Origin: Oscillibacter hominis
GTDB lineage: Bacteria > Bacillota > Clostridia > Oscillospirales > Oscillospiraceae
Assembly (NCBI RefSeq): GCF_014334055.1
Contig: NZ_CP060490.1
Span: forward strand, 1,054,001 to 1,118,000
Length of the DNA: 64,000 bases
Reading direction: 5' to 3'
Part shown: piece by piece, positions 1 through 9,147 of the stretch
Position numbering within the stretch: the stretch's first letter is position 1
Layout of the letters: every line of letters begins with the position of its first letter
The notes under the pieces: generated by a model
Told to the model about the DNA's origin: nothing
What the model saw: the letters and a program-made list of their open reading frames with translations, nothing else
Database searches by the model: none
Made by a program: the position numbers and the translations under genes

Positions 1-72
1 CGCCTGCGACAGCAGCACCATGAAATCCGTGTTGTCCAGAATGTTCTCAATCTCACGGCTGGCCAGCAGGTC
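1..72 (-). CDS. VirB4 conjugation ATPase, second exon (runs off the window)
   Basis: This is the continuation of the virB4 gene after the group II intron. Read on the minus strand from 72, the frame begins D-L-L-A-S-R-E-I-E-N and stays open to the window edge. That is the sequence expected after the first exon's last residues (LTQNVK) in VirB4/TraE-type ATPases of Clostridia ICEs. Removing 73-2509 joins codon AAA (2512-2510) to GAC (72-70) without a frameshift. The rest of the C-terminus lies outside the window. Confidence 0.85.
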
Positions 73-132
73 GTAGGGTAGGGTAAAGGCGCCTTGCCGC
101 CGTTGGCGGTAGGTTTCCTACACCCTCCCTCG

Positions 133-166
133 GAACCGGACTTACTCCTCTCGAAGTATCCGGCTC
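133..166 (-). ncRNA. Group II intron domain V
   Basis: On the minus strand a 34-nt hairpin begins GAGCCGG and ends CCGGTTC, with the AGC catalytic triad near the 5' side. Length and closing stem match the catalytic domain V of bacterial group II introns, and its position 60 nt before the intron 3' end is right. Confidence 0.85.
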
Positions 167-189
167 CCCATTAGTAATTAACGTATTGA

Positions 190-1980
190 TTAGTGTCTGT
201 GTATTCTTTCATGGCACTTGCTACAAACAACAAGCGTTTTCCGCCGCTTCTTTTTCATCACGGTTTCCCAATCAGAATTACCCAATTCGTTTAAGTTCCG
301 TATAACGTGAACCTCATACAAATCGGCTTCTTTACACCCACATAGTTCACAAACTCTGGCATTGAGCCGTTGTCTAATAGTGGTTTTCCAGCTGAATTTC
401 TTTCTCTGATAAATGATGTCACTCGCTTCGCCACGCTTACAATCTGCGATTTTAACAGGGCGAACACGTTTTGTTCCTGCTTTAGTTTCATAAGGGACAG
501 ACCATGTTTTCCCGTCTTTATACTGGCGAATGATTTTGCGGATACTGGTTTTGTGCTTATTAGCAATCGTCTTTAAGCAACTGTACTCCATAAGATAGCA
601 GAAGTAGTCCAGCGTGTGATAATCACAAGCCAGATTGTAATAGTTGCATAATCCTCTTGCTTCGGCATTGTACTGTTCCACAATCTCATAATCCGCAAGG
701 TTGAGAAGTCCGGCTCGGTGTATCGGCTGAAACTCCCCGTTTTCCTTTTGGCGAATGACTTTCTTTGCAAACATGAATTTCTCAATCTTTTCCGTATGGG
801 GAACAGACAGGGCAACTTTCATGTGCAGGGTACGGGATTTTCTCCACGTTCCGTTTTTCATTCTGTGACCTTTGACTTCCTGATTTCTGCGGACGCAAAT
901 ATCATATCCAATGAAACGGACTTTTTCGGAGCTGTGCGTTATCAGCGTCTTTTCCTCGCTTAGAGTTAATTTCAGCTCTGTGCTTAGAAATTCAGCGATT
1001 TCGGCTTTCAAGTCCTCACATTCCGCTTTTGTGCCGCACACACCTGCCAGCCAATCGTCCGCATAACGGACAAAAGTGAACTTCTTGTTGTCGGCAGGTT
1101 TGCAGGGCAGATTTCTCATAGCTTTCTTCTGTGCCCTATGCTGGTCAATCAGTTCTTGTCTTGCCGCTTCATCAGCGGTATGGTCAATCCAATAAGACAG
1201 TCTTTTTAATTCTTTGCTTGCCGCATGATATTCCTGTGTCTGATATGCAGACCTCGGCTTATCAAAGCGTTCTGCGATTTCCCGAAACTTCTTGTCCAGC
1301 TCATTCAGATAGATATTTGCAAGTATTGGAGAACAGATACCACCCTGCGGGGAACCGCTGTAAGTGGCGTTGTATTTCCAATTCTCGATATACCCAGCTT
1401 TCAAAAACTGGCGAATGATGTTCAGAAAACGACTGTCCTTGATTTTCCTGCTCAAAATCTCAATCAATTTTTCGTGATTGATGTTATCAAAACAACCTTG
1501 TATATCGCCCTCGATAAACCAGACCACGCCTGTGAAGTCAGAAGAAATCTGACGGAGTGCGGTATGACAGCTTTTACCCGGTCTGAAACCGTGGGAGTGG
1601 CTGTCAAAGACAGGTTCATAGATAGCTTCTAAAATCATTCTGACAACTTCTTGCAGGAGCTTGTCACGGAAAGACGGGATACCCAGCGGACGGAGCTTTC
1701 CGTTTTTCTTTGGAATATACTCACGCCTTACAGGATTGGCTTTGTAGGTTCCGTCCTTTAGTGACTGGATTAACTCTTTTACATAGAAGTCACTGAAACC
1801 GTCTGCGGTATCGTTGTCGATACCCTGTGTTGTTGCACCTTTGTTTGCATAAAGTTTCTGATAGGCGGCGTAGTAAATATCTTCACGAAGTAAGTATCTG
1901 TAAAGTCTTGTGAATACGCCGTCTTTGTGTTCGCTGGAACACTTTTCAATACGCTCTAAAATTTCAGATGTTGGTTTCAT
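190..1980 (-). CDS. ltrA: Group II intron reverse transcriptase/maturase (LtrA family)
   Basis: The 596-aa intron-encoded protein helps the intron RNA fold and splice, then reverse-transcribes it into a new DNA target. The N-terminal RT domain shows the PLGIPSFRDKLLQ, HGFRPGKSCH and GSPQGGICSP blocks and the catalytic YADD near residue 310. A maturase (X) region follows. The C-terminus carries an HNH endonuclease with zinc cysteines (CELCGC near residue 545 and CSKCHERIH at the end). The length matches LtrA (599 aa). The ATG at 1980 has a GGGAGGAG Shine-Dalgarno upstream. Every catalytic motif is intact, so it is probably functional. Confidence 0.97.
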   Translation of the reverse strand: MKPTSEILERIEKCSSEHKDGVFTRLYRYLLREDIYYAAYQKLYANKGATTQGIDNDTADGFSDFYVKELIQSLKDGTYKANPVRREYIPKKNGKLRPLGIPSFRDKLLQEVVRMILEAIYEPVFDSHSHGFRPGKSCHTALRQISSDFTGVVWFIEGDIQGCFDNINHEKLIEILSRKIKDSRFLNIIRQFLKAGYIENWKYNATYSGSPQGGICSPILANIYLNELDKKFREIAERFDKPRSAYQTQEYHAASKELKRLSYWIDHTADEAARQELIDQHRAQKKAMRNLPCKPADNKKFTFVRYADDWLAGVCGTKAECEDLKAEIAEFLSTELKLTLSEEKTLITHSSEKVRFIGYDICVRRNQEVKGHRMKNGTWRKSRTLHMKVALSVPHTEKIEKFMFAKKVIRQKENGEFQPIHRAGLLNLADYEIVEQYNAEARGLCNYYNLACDYHTLDYFCYLMEYSCLKTIANKHKTSIRKIIRQYKDGKTWSVPYETKAGTKRVRPVKIADCKRGEASDIIYQRKKFSWKTTIRQRLNARVCELCGCKEADLYEVHVIRNLNELGNSDWETVMKKKRRKTLVVCSKCHERIHRH

Positions 1981-2509
1981 TGAGGTTTCTCCTCCCTTTC
2001 ATTCTTACATTTTAGATGTTACTAACTGGCTCCCTTCGCCATGTAAGGGTCGTTATCCCTCTCGGACTACTATGGAGCCTCCGTTACCATATCCGGCAAA
2101 TGAGCCAGACTTAGGCAATCCCCAGTTAGCACTGTGCATAGGTTAGTGAAGATTGTCGGATATGCTTTCGGTTCGTTGTGACGTGTTCTCACGCCTGTTT
2201 CATAACGTGTTGGCAGTTGTCCCGCCGTGAAAGATGACGTGACAGCGTTATGACATGGGTTTCAGGACTTTTCCCACACCTGCAAAAAACAGGAACTGGA
2301 ACCTTACATTCGATAAACCCAATCTTATCCTCATATCTTCTTAACATTAGAAAACAGTCGCACCTAAGTCCTTTGGTGACTATTCCTTTTTCTGCCATGC
2401 GCTGTTCCCGTAAAGGATTTCTCCTTAGTCGGTAAGGCAGATTGTTTCGCACACTGCCGTGTGCGGCAGTACCTTAGACTGCTTTGCACAGCGCCCTATC
2501 TGGGCGCAC

Positions 2510-4579
2510 TTTCACATTCTGCGTCAGCGCCGAGGGGACGCAGCCCTTTTTGCGGAGCATTTTCCATACCGCCACAAAGTAGCTGGCTGTCAGCGGGTCA
2601 CGGAGCAGGATATGGAACTCATCAAAGTAGCACCAAGTCGCCACGCCCTCGGCATGGTTGGCGTTCACCGCCGCCGTGACAAATTCATTGGTGGTGTGCA
2701 TGGCGATCTTGCGGAGGTTTTCGCCCAAGCCTTTCAGGACGATGCAGACCACACGGGAATTGAGATCAACATTCGTGGGATGGTTGAAAAGGTTGAGAGA
2801 GCCTGTGCAGTAAAGCTCCAGCGCCGTCGCCACCCGCCGCGCCTCCGGCTCCGGCTGGCGCAGCAGCTCCTCATACAGATCTTGAAGCAGCGGCGTTTTT
2901 GCCGTTTCCAGCCCCAGCGCCATTTCCCGGTAGACCAGCCGCACACAGCGGTCAATGACGGTTTTCTCGATGGGCTGCAAGCCCTCCTTGCCGCCCACGA
3001 TCAGCTCACATAGGGACAGCAGAAAATCCGCCTTCATGGAAAGCGGACTGTCCTCGTCATTGATATTCATTTGCAAGTCCATAGGCGAAATGTGGTGTGG
3101 GCTGTCCGGGGCGATCTCAATGACCTGCCCGCCCAAGCGCCGCACCAGCGGGGCATATTCGCCCATCGGGTCAACCACGATGATGCGGTCATTGGTAGCG
3201 AGGAACACATTGATCAGCTCACGCTTGGCGGCAAAGCTCTTGCCGCTGCCCGTAGAGCCGAGATACATTCCGTTGGCGGATTTGAGCTTTTTGCGGTCAG
3301 CCATGATGACATTGTTGGAAAGGGCGTTCATGCCGTAGTAAAGCGCCTGTCCGTCCATACGAAGTTCCCGGGTCATAAAAGGAATGAAAATGGCCGTGGA
3401 GCTGGTAGTCATGCCCCGCTGGATCTCAATGCCGTTATAGCCCAGCACCAGCGAGGACACAAAGCCCTGTTCCTGCTGCCAGTCCAGACGGCGCAGGGCG
3501 CAGTTGTATTTCTGCGCGATGCCGCTCACCGTGAACACATCGTTTTCAAGCCGCTGCCGGGTGGGAGCGAGGTTCACCACCGTAAAGGTCAGCAGGAACA
3601 TTCGCTCGTTGCGGCTTTGCAGGTCGGAGAGCAGCTCGGCGGCATCCTTGGAAAAGGTAATGAGGTCAGGCGGCAAAATCTCCATGTCGTACCCGGCACG
3701 GACAGCCTTTTTCTGTTCCTCTGCTTTCATGCGGCCTATGTCGGAGATCTTTCCTTTGATCGTCTTAATGGCCTTGAGCTGGTCTACCGTCTGAATGTGC
3801 ATGGTGACGGTCAGCTCGGCGTCCAGTTCCAAAATCTCCGCCAGCAGCTTATCCGACAGCTCCGACGCCATGATCTGCAAATAGGACGCCGCGCCCCACA
3901 TCTGGCCGACACGGAAAGTCCGGCTCTGCCGAAAGTCGAAACTGTCCGGGGCGATGTAGTCCTTTGTCCCCATGCCCGTCTTGGGAATGTCTTTCCACGC
4001 AAAGCGAAACGGCTCACGCCCGCCCGGGTGCATCTGCCCGTGCAGCACCGCCAGCCGATCCCGGCCATCCAGCGGGCGGGACTGGACGCCCAGCCGTTTC
4101 AGATTGCCCATGACATCCGCCTCCACGCGCCCCAGCCGGGGACGCGCCTCTGCCACGCCCTCGGCGGGTAGGCCAAAGGTGATGTACTTATACCGTTCAA
4201 TGCCGTTGTTGCTCTTGGCGATCTGGCCTTTGAGCATTTCCACATACTCACCCCGGATGCTGTTGAAGTCATCCTCCTGCGCCGGGATATTCACCTTGTA
4301 GCGGTTGGCGTTCCGGCTGCGGCGGTTCACAAAGGAAAGCTGGAACGGCAGAGAGCTGTCAAAATAATTCAGGCACGCGCTCCACCCGCTGATAATGGCA
4401 GTCTGATCCTCCGTGGACGCCACGGCATAATTGATGTCCTCATATTCCAGCGTCTTTGTGTAAAGCCCGCCGGGGAGCTGGCAGATTCCGTCCGGGTGCA
4501 TGGCGATATAGGGAATGGTCTGCTGGGCGGACAGCGCCCGGTGTTTATTTGCGTTTTTCTGCTTTTTTGCTTTGCTCAA
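2510..4579 (-). CDS. virB4: VirB4-family type IV secretion ATPase, first exon
   Basis: VirB4 is the cytoplasmic/membrane-associated ATPase that powers assembly of the conjugation channel. This exon encodes 690 residues. Walker A (GSTGSGKS) lies near residue 441 and Walker B (CYFDEFH) near residue 650; the last residues before the intron are ALTQNVK. A TTG start at 4579 is preferred because AGGAGG lies 6 nt upstream (4591-4586); an in-frame TTG at 4600 would place that Shine-Dalgarno inside the coding region. It overlaps the end of the PrgI gene by about 35 nt, suggesting translational coupling. The function depends on splicing of the intron. Confidence 0.93.
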
Positions 4580-4913
4580 TAGGCTCCTCCTTTCGCGCAA
4601 ATGGGGCGTAGATATTTTCCGTTCGATACGGACGGATGCCGGGGCGGGTAAACTTGACCCGGATGATATTGCGGATCACCTTTTCAAAGGGTAAGCCGTC
4701 CTTCTCATACATGGCAAGCAGAAACGCCGGGAGCATGATCGCCAGCATAGCGAACAGCGCCCCGGTGTTGCCGATGGCCTGCCGGGTCAAAAGGTAGGTG
4801 GGAACGCCGATAGCCGCCCCAGCACCGAAACAAATAAGCTGCCGCTTGGTGAGGTTGAACGCAATCTTTGTCTTGATTTTGGAAAGATCGTTCGGGACAT
4901 TCACATAGGGCAT
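4545..4913 (-). CDS. PrgI family conjugation membrane protein
   Basis: This 122-aa protein begins MPYVNVPNDLSKIKTK, the characteristic PrgI start, and has two hydrophobic segments (about residues 25-42 and 49-70) followed by a basic cytoplasmic tail. PrgI proteins occur next to VirB4 in Gram-positive type IV secretion operons and are thought to anchor it at the membrane (VirB3-like). GGAGG precedes the ATG at 4913, whose A is also the last base of the TGA stop of the upstream methyltransferase frame (TGATG overlap). The gene overlaps virB4 downstream, so the set is a tight operon. Confidence 0.93.
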   Translation of the reverse strand: MPYVNVPNDLSKIKTKIAFNLTKRQLICFGAGAAIGVPTYLLTRQAIGNTGALFAMLAIMLPAFLLAMYEKDGLPFEKVIRNIIRVKFTRPGIRPYRTENIYAPFARKEEPIEQSKKAEKRK

Positions 4914-5487
4914 CAGTCTGTCACCTCCAGTTTGGGACAACTTGTCCCAAAGTCCGGGATCGTCGGCTCCACCTCGTTGCCCCACACATCCCAGCCGGGA
5001 GAGGTCTGCCGTGCGAACAGCTCCACACGGGGCAGATCGCCCATGAGGGCAACGATCTTATCACGGGTTTCGTCCGGCTTTTTGCTGTGGGCTTCAATGG
5101 GCGAAATGATAAATTGATGAATGTCGGCGGCCTGCCGCTTCGGGTGTCCCTTGGTCGCCAACAGGCAGATCTCGGCGTTTGCCCGCGTCCAGAAGCCCAG
5201 CCCATAAAACCAGCTATCCGCCTTTTTGTTCTTTTTGGCCAGACGAACGCAACGGATTTATAGGTGAAGCCCCACGCACGGATAAGCCGCAGAGCCTCCG
5301 GGAGCTGGGGAAAGGTCGCCCACATGAAAAGGGCGCTGTCCTTGTCCGCAAGCTCGGCCACAGGCAACGCACACAATTCATCAATGCTCATGGTGGGGTA
5401 GTGATTTTCCGCCGCGCCCTGCATTTTCTTTGCAGAGTAGCGCCACGGCGGGTCGGCGTAAATGATGGGGTATTTTTTGATAGCTAT
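4913..5487 (-). pseudogene. MT-A70 family adenine methyltransferase, frameshifted
   Basis: MT-A70 enzymes methylate adenine N6. The first frame (from about 5487) carries YADPPWRYS, the DPPW catalytic motif, then continues to VAFVWPK. From there the family-like sequence (AEICLLATKGHPKR... to ELFARQTSPGWDVWGNEVEP) continues only in the -1 frame, ending at 4913. The break lies near 5240-5247, around an A-rich run, most simply a one-base deletion. The position expected for the start codon, just after AAAGGAGA, reads ATA (5487-5485) rather than ATG. Both lesions point to a decayed gene. A recoded start plus a -1 frameshift or a sequencing error remain possible. Confidence 0.82.
4931..4951. repeat. 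Dispersed palindrome GGGAC-N5-GTCCC, copy 1
   Basis: TTTGGGACAA-C-TTGTCCCAAA is a perfect palindrome with 10-bp arms around one base. It lies in the last codons of the MT-A70 frame, just before prgI. Five more copies of the GGGAC-N5-GTCCC core occur in the ICE backbone (6232, 16523, 30783, 33185, 34178). The function is unknown. Confidence 0.8.
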
Positions 5488-6254
5488 TCTCCTTTCCCGC
5501 CCCCGGCCATGGCCAGCCGCGCCTGCTCGATGCGCTGGGCGGCGATGGTGTAGATGGAGGGGGCATTTTCAAAGCAGATGAAGCGGCGGCTTGTGTTCAT
5601 GGCGGCAACGGCAGTCGTGCCGCTGCCCGCGCAGATGTCCGCCACCACCTCTCCTTCGTCGGTATAGGTCTTGATGAAATACTCGCACAGCTCCACGGGC
5701 TTTTGCGTAGGATGGATGCCGCCCGTCACCGTCGGCACGAACAGCACATTTCCCGGATAACGCCGCCCGTCGCTGGACTCTGAGCCTGTCCGTTCAAACT
5801 TGCCGTAGTTGGTACTGCACCCGCTGCGGGGATTGGTCTTGCGGTACGGCTCCCCATAGGTGAATTGCGGATGGTACACCGGGGACTTCTGATAGAACAC
5901 CAGAATATTCTCGGACTTTTTCAGCGGCGCACGGTTGGCATTGAGAAAGCCCGTTGCCCGGGACTTGTACCACATCCACTCATAGCGGAGCATGGCGAGG
6001 TTGGACGCGCCCAGCACCTTGTCAAAGGGGCATTGAGCGAAAAACAGGATGGCTCCGTTGGGCTTCACCGCCCAGCGCACAGCCTCCCACAGCTCCGGGA
6101 GCGGCAGCGGCACATCCCAAAAGTTCCGGGTCGTGCCGTAGGGCGGATCGGTCAAGAGCATATCCACGCTATGCTTTGGCAGAGAGCGCAAACCCTCGAT
6201 CCCGTCTATGAGATGCAGCGCATCCAGCTTCGGGACAACTTGTCCCAAGGTCAT
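5484..6254 (-). CDS. Site-specific DNA methyltransferase (N4-cytosine/N6-adenine, DPPY type)
   Basis: The N-terminal region holds TDPPYGTT, the DPPY catalytic motif that positions the target amine. The C-terminal DICAGSGTTAVAA is the S-adenosylmethionine-binding FxGxG-like motif. This order (catalytic then AdoMet) matches the beta group of amino-methyltransferases. No restriction endonuclease is adjacent, so it is probably an orphan enzyme that marks the ICE or protects it from host restriction. The ATG at 6254 (MTLGQVV) is chosen because AAGGAGG lies 7-8 nt upstream; the ATG two codons earlier sits against the Shine-Dalgarno. A copy of the GGGAC palindrome lies inside the first codons. Confidence 0.88.
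   Translation of the reverse strand: MTLGQVVPKLDALHLIDGIEGLRSLPKHSVDMLLTDPPYGTTRNFWDVPLPLPELWEAVRWAVKPNGAILFFAQCPFDKVLGASNLAMLRYEWMWYKSRATGFLNANRAPLKKSENILVFYQKSPVYHPQFTYGEPYRKTNPRSGCSTNYGKFERTGSESSDGRRYPGNVLFVPTVTGGIHPTQKPVELCEYFIKTYTDEGEVVADICAGSGTTAVAAMNTSRRFICFENAPSIYTIAAQRIEQARLAMAGGGKGE
6232..6246. repeat. Dispersed palindrome GGGAC-N5-GTCCC, copy 2
   Basis: GGGACAACTTGTCCC lies within the first ten codons of the DPPY methyltransferase and is identical at its core to copy 1 near prgI. Confidence 0.75.
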
Positions 6255-6266
6255 ATTCATCCCTCC

Positions 6267-7133
6267 TTAGTGTGCGCTGAACACGCTGCGGGCGATGGAG
6301 CCAGTCTTGAACAGGCAGAAGCAGAGCAGCACGGAATAGCCCATGCAGCCCCATATCGCGCCGATGGGGTCGCCGCCCGTGGCGATACCCTGTATCAGCA
6401 CTGCATAGATGGCAACACAGACGAGGATCAATAGCCCTTGAAAGCCCACGGCAAACAGGGACTTCAAATAGTTCTGCCCGGTATTGCCCAGTTCCCGGTT
6501 AGAGAGCGTAGCAACGGGGATAGGGGCTAAGCTGGTCAGCAGGTATATTTCAATCATGCGGCCATAGACGATGACGAAAATCACGATATTGATCGCCCAC
6601 ATGGTCACATGAATGAGCAGGGATTGCAGCCACAGCCCCAGCAGAGATCCAAGCCCCAGCGTTTCCAGCGTGGCCTCCAAGTCGGCAAGCATGGACTCCG
6701 AAATGTCCGTTGAGCCTTGCACGATCCCGGCTGCCCGGGCAATCACGCTTTGGGATACATCGAACACCGCCATGACGATATTGAAGGTGTTGGACAAAAT
6801 CAAAATGGCGCAGGCCGTTTTGAATATCCACTTGAAGAAGATCCAGTAGTCCAGATCATGCAGGTTGTTCTTCTCGATAATGAGTTGAATCAGCTCATAG
6901 GTGGCAACGAAGGTGAGGATCAGACCGGCAATCGGCAGTATCACCGTTTCAGAAAGCTGCCGGATCAGGGAGAACACCCCGGCGTTCCATGCCGCCGGGG
7001 TGGTTCCCACTTGCACCGCAATCTCTCCGACACGGGAATTGACCGTATCAAAAAGCCCCGTGAGGTTGCCCATGATACCCTCGATCAGCAGCTCTTTTAG
7101 CCAGTCTGTCAGCCAGTCGGTGAGAAATCCCAT
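6267..7133 (-). CDS. VirB6/TrbL-like polytopic conjugation channel protein
   Basis: The 288-aa protein has about six hydrophobic segments (for example around residues 62-88, 102-125, 170-200, 230-255 and 262-280). It matches the VirB6/TrbL-like (CD0411-type) inner-membrane component of Gram-positive type IV secretion systems. It sits between the small membrane protein Maff2 and the methyltransferase/PrgI/VirB4 genes, the standard order in Tn1549-like ICEs. It ends 12 nt before the next start and is read in the same operon. No defect is seen. Confidence 0.9.
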   Translation of the reverse strand: MGFLTDWLTDWLKELLIEGIMGNLTGLFDTVNSRVGEIAVQVGTTPAAWNAGVFSLIRQLSETVILPIAGLILTFVATYELIQLIIEKNNLHDLDYWIFFKWIFKTACAILILSNTFNIVMAVFDVSQSVIARAAGIVQGSTDISESMLADLEATLETLGLGSLLGLWLQSLLIHVTMWAINIVIFVIVYGRMIEIYLLTSLAPIPVATLSNRELGNTGQNYLKSLFAVGFQGLLILVCVAIYAVLIQGIATGGDPIGAIWGCMGYSVLLCFCLFKTGSIARSVFSAH

Positions 7134-7144
7134 GCTTTACGCCC

Positions 7145-7237
7145 TTAAAACAGGGTGGACAGCAGAGGGATCAGGGTCGTACCCAGCACGATGATGCCGC
7201 CGCCCGCCATGAGCTGTTTCATGCCCTGGGACTTTGC
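7145..7237 (-). CDS. Maff2 family membrane protein, 3' part (interrupted gene)
   Basis: From the GC at 7237-7236 the minus strand reads in frame A-K-S-Q-G-M-K-Q-L-M-A-G-G-G-I-I-V-L-G-T and stops with TAA at 7145. This is the C-terminal half of Maff2, a small two-helix membrane protein found between VirD4 and VirB6 in Clostridia ICEs. Its 5' part is at 16319-16446, on the far side of a 9.1-kb insertion. Joining the parts through one GC gives 219 nt, exactly 72 codons plus a stop. Confidence 0.88.
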   Translation of the reverse strand, partial: AKSQGMKQLMAGGGIIVLGTTLIPLLSTLF

Positions 7238-7255
7238 TGATGTGTGATAAAGAAG
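7236..7255. repeat. Left terminal inverted repeat of element 1
   Basis: The 20-bp end starts with the GC core and matches the reverse complement of 16301-16320 at 17 of 20 positions, both ending TAAAGAAG. These are the likely recombinase binding arms. Confidence 0.85.
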
Positions 7256-7324
7256 TAATAGAAGTGCAAAAAATTTTGCCGTTCCTATCCGGCACTTAGC
7301 TCTTGTGTCGGATAGGTCGGGCGG

Positions 7325-8935
7325 TTATTCGGGCAAGTCCACCTTGCCAACAAAAGAATAATAAATCTCAATGTCCTGCCTACGGGTCTTGTTCTCGTCA
7401 TAGCTGCACTCATGCACAACGATTTTCTCTACAAACTCCCGCAGCAGAGTAGGGGTAAGTTCTTCAAAGCTGGTATGCCGCCGGACAACATTCATAAACT
7501 TTTCTGCGTTCACGGTGGCTTCCTGTGCTTTGGAAAGCTCCGCTTGGATAGCGGCGGCTTTTTCTTTCAGTTCCCGTTGCTCTGCTTCATAGTCTGCCGA
7601 CAGCTCTGTGAAACGCTCGTCTGATATGCGCCCGGTCACGCTGTCCTCATACAGCCGCTTGAAGATAGCGGATAACTCGGCTATGCGTTTCTCGGCGGCT
7701 TCCAGTTCCTTTTTCTTGGCGGCGTTCCTGCGCTTGCCCCCGTCCTCGTTCTGCTCAATCAAGAGCTTCATAAACCGGGCTTCATGCTTTGCCGCATAGC
7801 TTGTCACTTTCCGCAGATTGGAGAGTACACCAGCAGTCAAAAGGTCGGTGCGGATAAAGTGCGCCGTACAGTCATGGGTGCGTTTCTTGTAGTTGCCGCA
7901 GATATAACAGTCCTGCTTGCGCTTGTCCGTCTGGTATCGCTGCTGATACATCACACTGCCGCAGTCTGCACAGAACAGTATGCCGGAGAACAAGCCCACT
8001 TCATCATAGCGGTTGGGGCGTTTGCGCTGCTTGCGAAGTTCCTGCACCCGTTCCCATGTCTGGGTGTCTATGATAGGCTCGTGGTGGTTCTCGAATATCG
8101 CTTGCTTTTCCTCCGGGTTTTCTACGCTGTGCTTGACTTTGTAAGAGAGTTTTTCCGTCTTGAAGTTTACCAGACAGCCCGTGTATTCCCGGTTTTCAAG
8201 GATATGCACAACGGTATTGGTCGCCCACTTGCACTCATAGCCGAGGTGGTAGCGGCGGGTGCTGCCCGTCCTGCGGTATTCCAGCGTCCCCGGCGTGGGG
8301 ATCTGCTGCTCTGTGAGCATACGGGCTATCTTGGTCGGACCGTTCCCGGCAAGGCAGAGGTTGTATATCTGCTTGACTACGGGTGCGGCTTCCTCGTCAA
8401 TGATGAAATTTTCGTCCTCGTCCATGAGGTAGCCATACACAGGTTTGCTTGTGATGGGCTTGCCACTCATGCCTTTTGAGCGTTTCACTGCTTTGATTTT
8501 CTTGCTCGTATCTCTCACCAGCCATTCGTTAAAGATATTCCGCAGCGGGGCAAAGTCATTGTCGCCCTGTGCGCTGTCCACTCCGTCATTGATAGCGATG
8601 AAGCGGACACCTTTCTGTGGGAAAATCATTTCCGTGTACATTCCCACTTGCAGGTAGTTTCGCCCTAACCTCGACATATCCTTTACGATAACTGTCCCGA
8701 CTTTTCCGGCTTCAATGTCCGCAAGCATGGCTTGAAAACCGGGTCTTTGAAAGTTCGCACCAGAATAACCGTCGTCCGTGTACCAGCGCAGATTGGAAAA
8801 GCCGTTCTGCTTTGCATAGGTTTCAAGAATACGCTTCTGGTTGGAAATGGAATTGCTCTCGCCTTGCAGCTCGTCCTCATGGGAAAGTCTTGGGTAAAGG
8901 GCGGTAATTGGTTGTTGGTTGGTCTGTCTTAACAT
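7325..8935 (-). CDS. Large serine recombinase of element 1 (TndX/TnpX type)
   Basis: The 536-aa protein integrates and excises the element. The N-terminal resolvase domain has ALYPRLSHED with the probable nucleophilic serine at residue 18 and the DMSRLGRNYLQVG helix. A recombinase domain follows (about 160-270), then a zinc ribbon with paired cysteines (CADC near 320, CYICGNYKKRTHDC near 350), a coiled coil (about 395-460) and a DUF4368-like C-terminus. It sits about 90 nt from the element end, the usual place for such enzymes. The GC dinucleotide shared by both ends is its inferred crossover core. Confidence 0.95.
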   Translation of the reverse strand: MLRQTNQQPITALYPRLSHEDELQGESNSISNQKRILETYAKQNGFSNLRWYTDDGYSGANFQRPGFQAMLADIEAGKVGTVIVKDMSRLGRNYLQVGMYTEMIFPQKGVRFIAINDGVDSAQGDNDFAPLRNIFNEWLVRDTSKKIKAVKRSKGMSGKPITSKPVYGYLMDEDENFIIDEEAAPVVKQIYNLCLAGNGPTKIARMLTEQQIPTPGTLEYRRTGSTRRYHLGYECKWATNTVVHILENREYTGCLVNFKTEKLSYKVKHSVENPEEKQAIFENHHEPIIDTQTWERVQELRKQRKRPNRYDEVGLFSGILFCADCGSVMYQQRYQTDKRKQDCYICGNYKKRTHDCTAHFIRTDLLTAGVLSNLRKVTSYAAKHEARFMKLLIEQNEDGGKRRNAAKKKELEAAEKRIAELSAIFKRLYEDSVTGRISDERFTELSADYEAEQRELKEKAAAIQAELSKAQEATVNAEKFMNVVRRHTSFEELTPTLLREFVEKIVVHECSYDENKTRRQDIEIYYSFVGKVDLPE

Positions 8936-9094
8936 AAAATCCTCCGTTTCCGACAGCCAGCCCCACTATTCCGTACCTTGATTGTACCACATGGGGCGAC
9001 TGTCTGTATAGCGATTTCTGCTTCTTTACCGCCTGTCAAAATGACGATTTTTTACTGTGCGGCTTCTCGCTGCAAAAAAGATAGAAAAGTTCAT

Positions 9095-9147
9095 AACTCT
9101 GTGATATACTTTACCGTAAATACACATCAGACATTGCAGGAGAGAAA
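9095..9147 (+). promoter_or_regulatory. Promoter and RBS of the alpha/beta hydrolase gene
   Basis: TGTGATATACT is an extended -10 sequence about 45 nt before the ATG at 9148, and AGGAGAG lies just upstream of the start. This gives the hydrolase its own transcript, opposite to the surrounding genes. Confidence 0.5.

Larger units (their letters stand above)
73..2509 (-). mobile_element. Group II intron (Ll.LtrB-like, IIA type) inserted in virB4
   Basis: The intron is 2437 nt. Its 5' end at 2509 reads GTGCGCCCAGATAGGG on the minus strand, the conserved GUGYG start and nearly identical to the start of Ll.LtrB. Its 3' end at 73 reads CCCTAC, fitting the usual AY end. A reverse transcriptase/maturase is encoded in domain IV (190-1980), and a 34-nt domain V lies at 133-166, followed by a domain VI-like stem. 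About 530 nt of domains I-III precede the ORF. All expected parts are present and no disruption is visible, so it may still splice and move. It lies in the sense orientation of virB4, as needed for splicing to restore the host mRNA. Confidence 0.95.

Noticed and set aside
3071-4171. 366-aa open frame on the plus strand opposite virB4
   Set aside because: No recognisable domain; the minus strand encodes a clear ATPase with Walker motifs.
5236-5250. Programmed -1 frameshift in the MT-A70 gene
   Set aside because: The run here is CC-AAAAA-G, one A short of the A AAA AAG heptamer, no stimulatory hairpin is evident, and the start codon is also lost. Decay is simpler.
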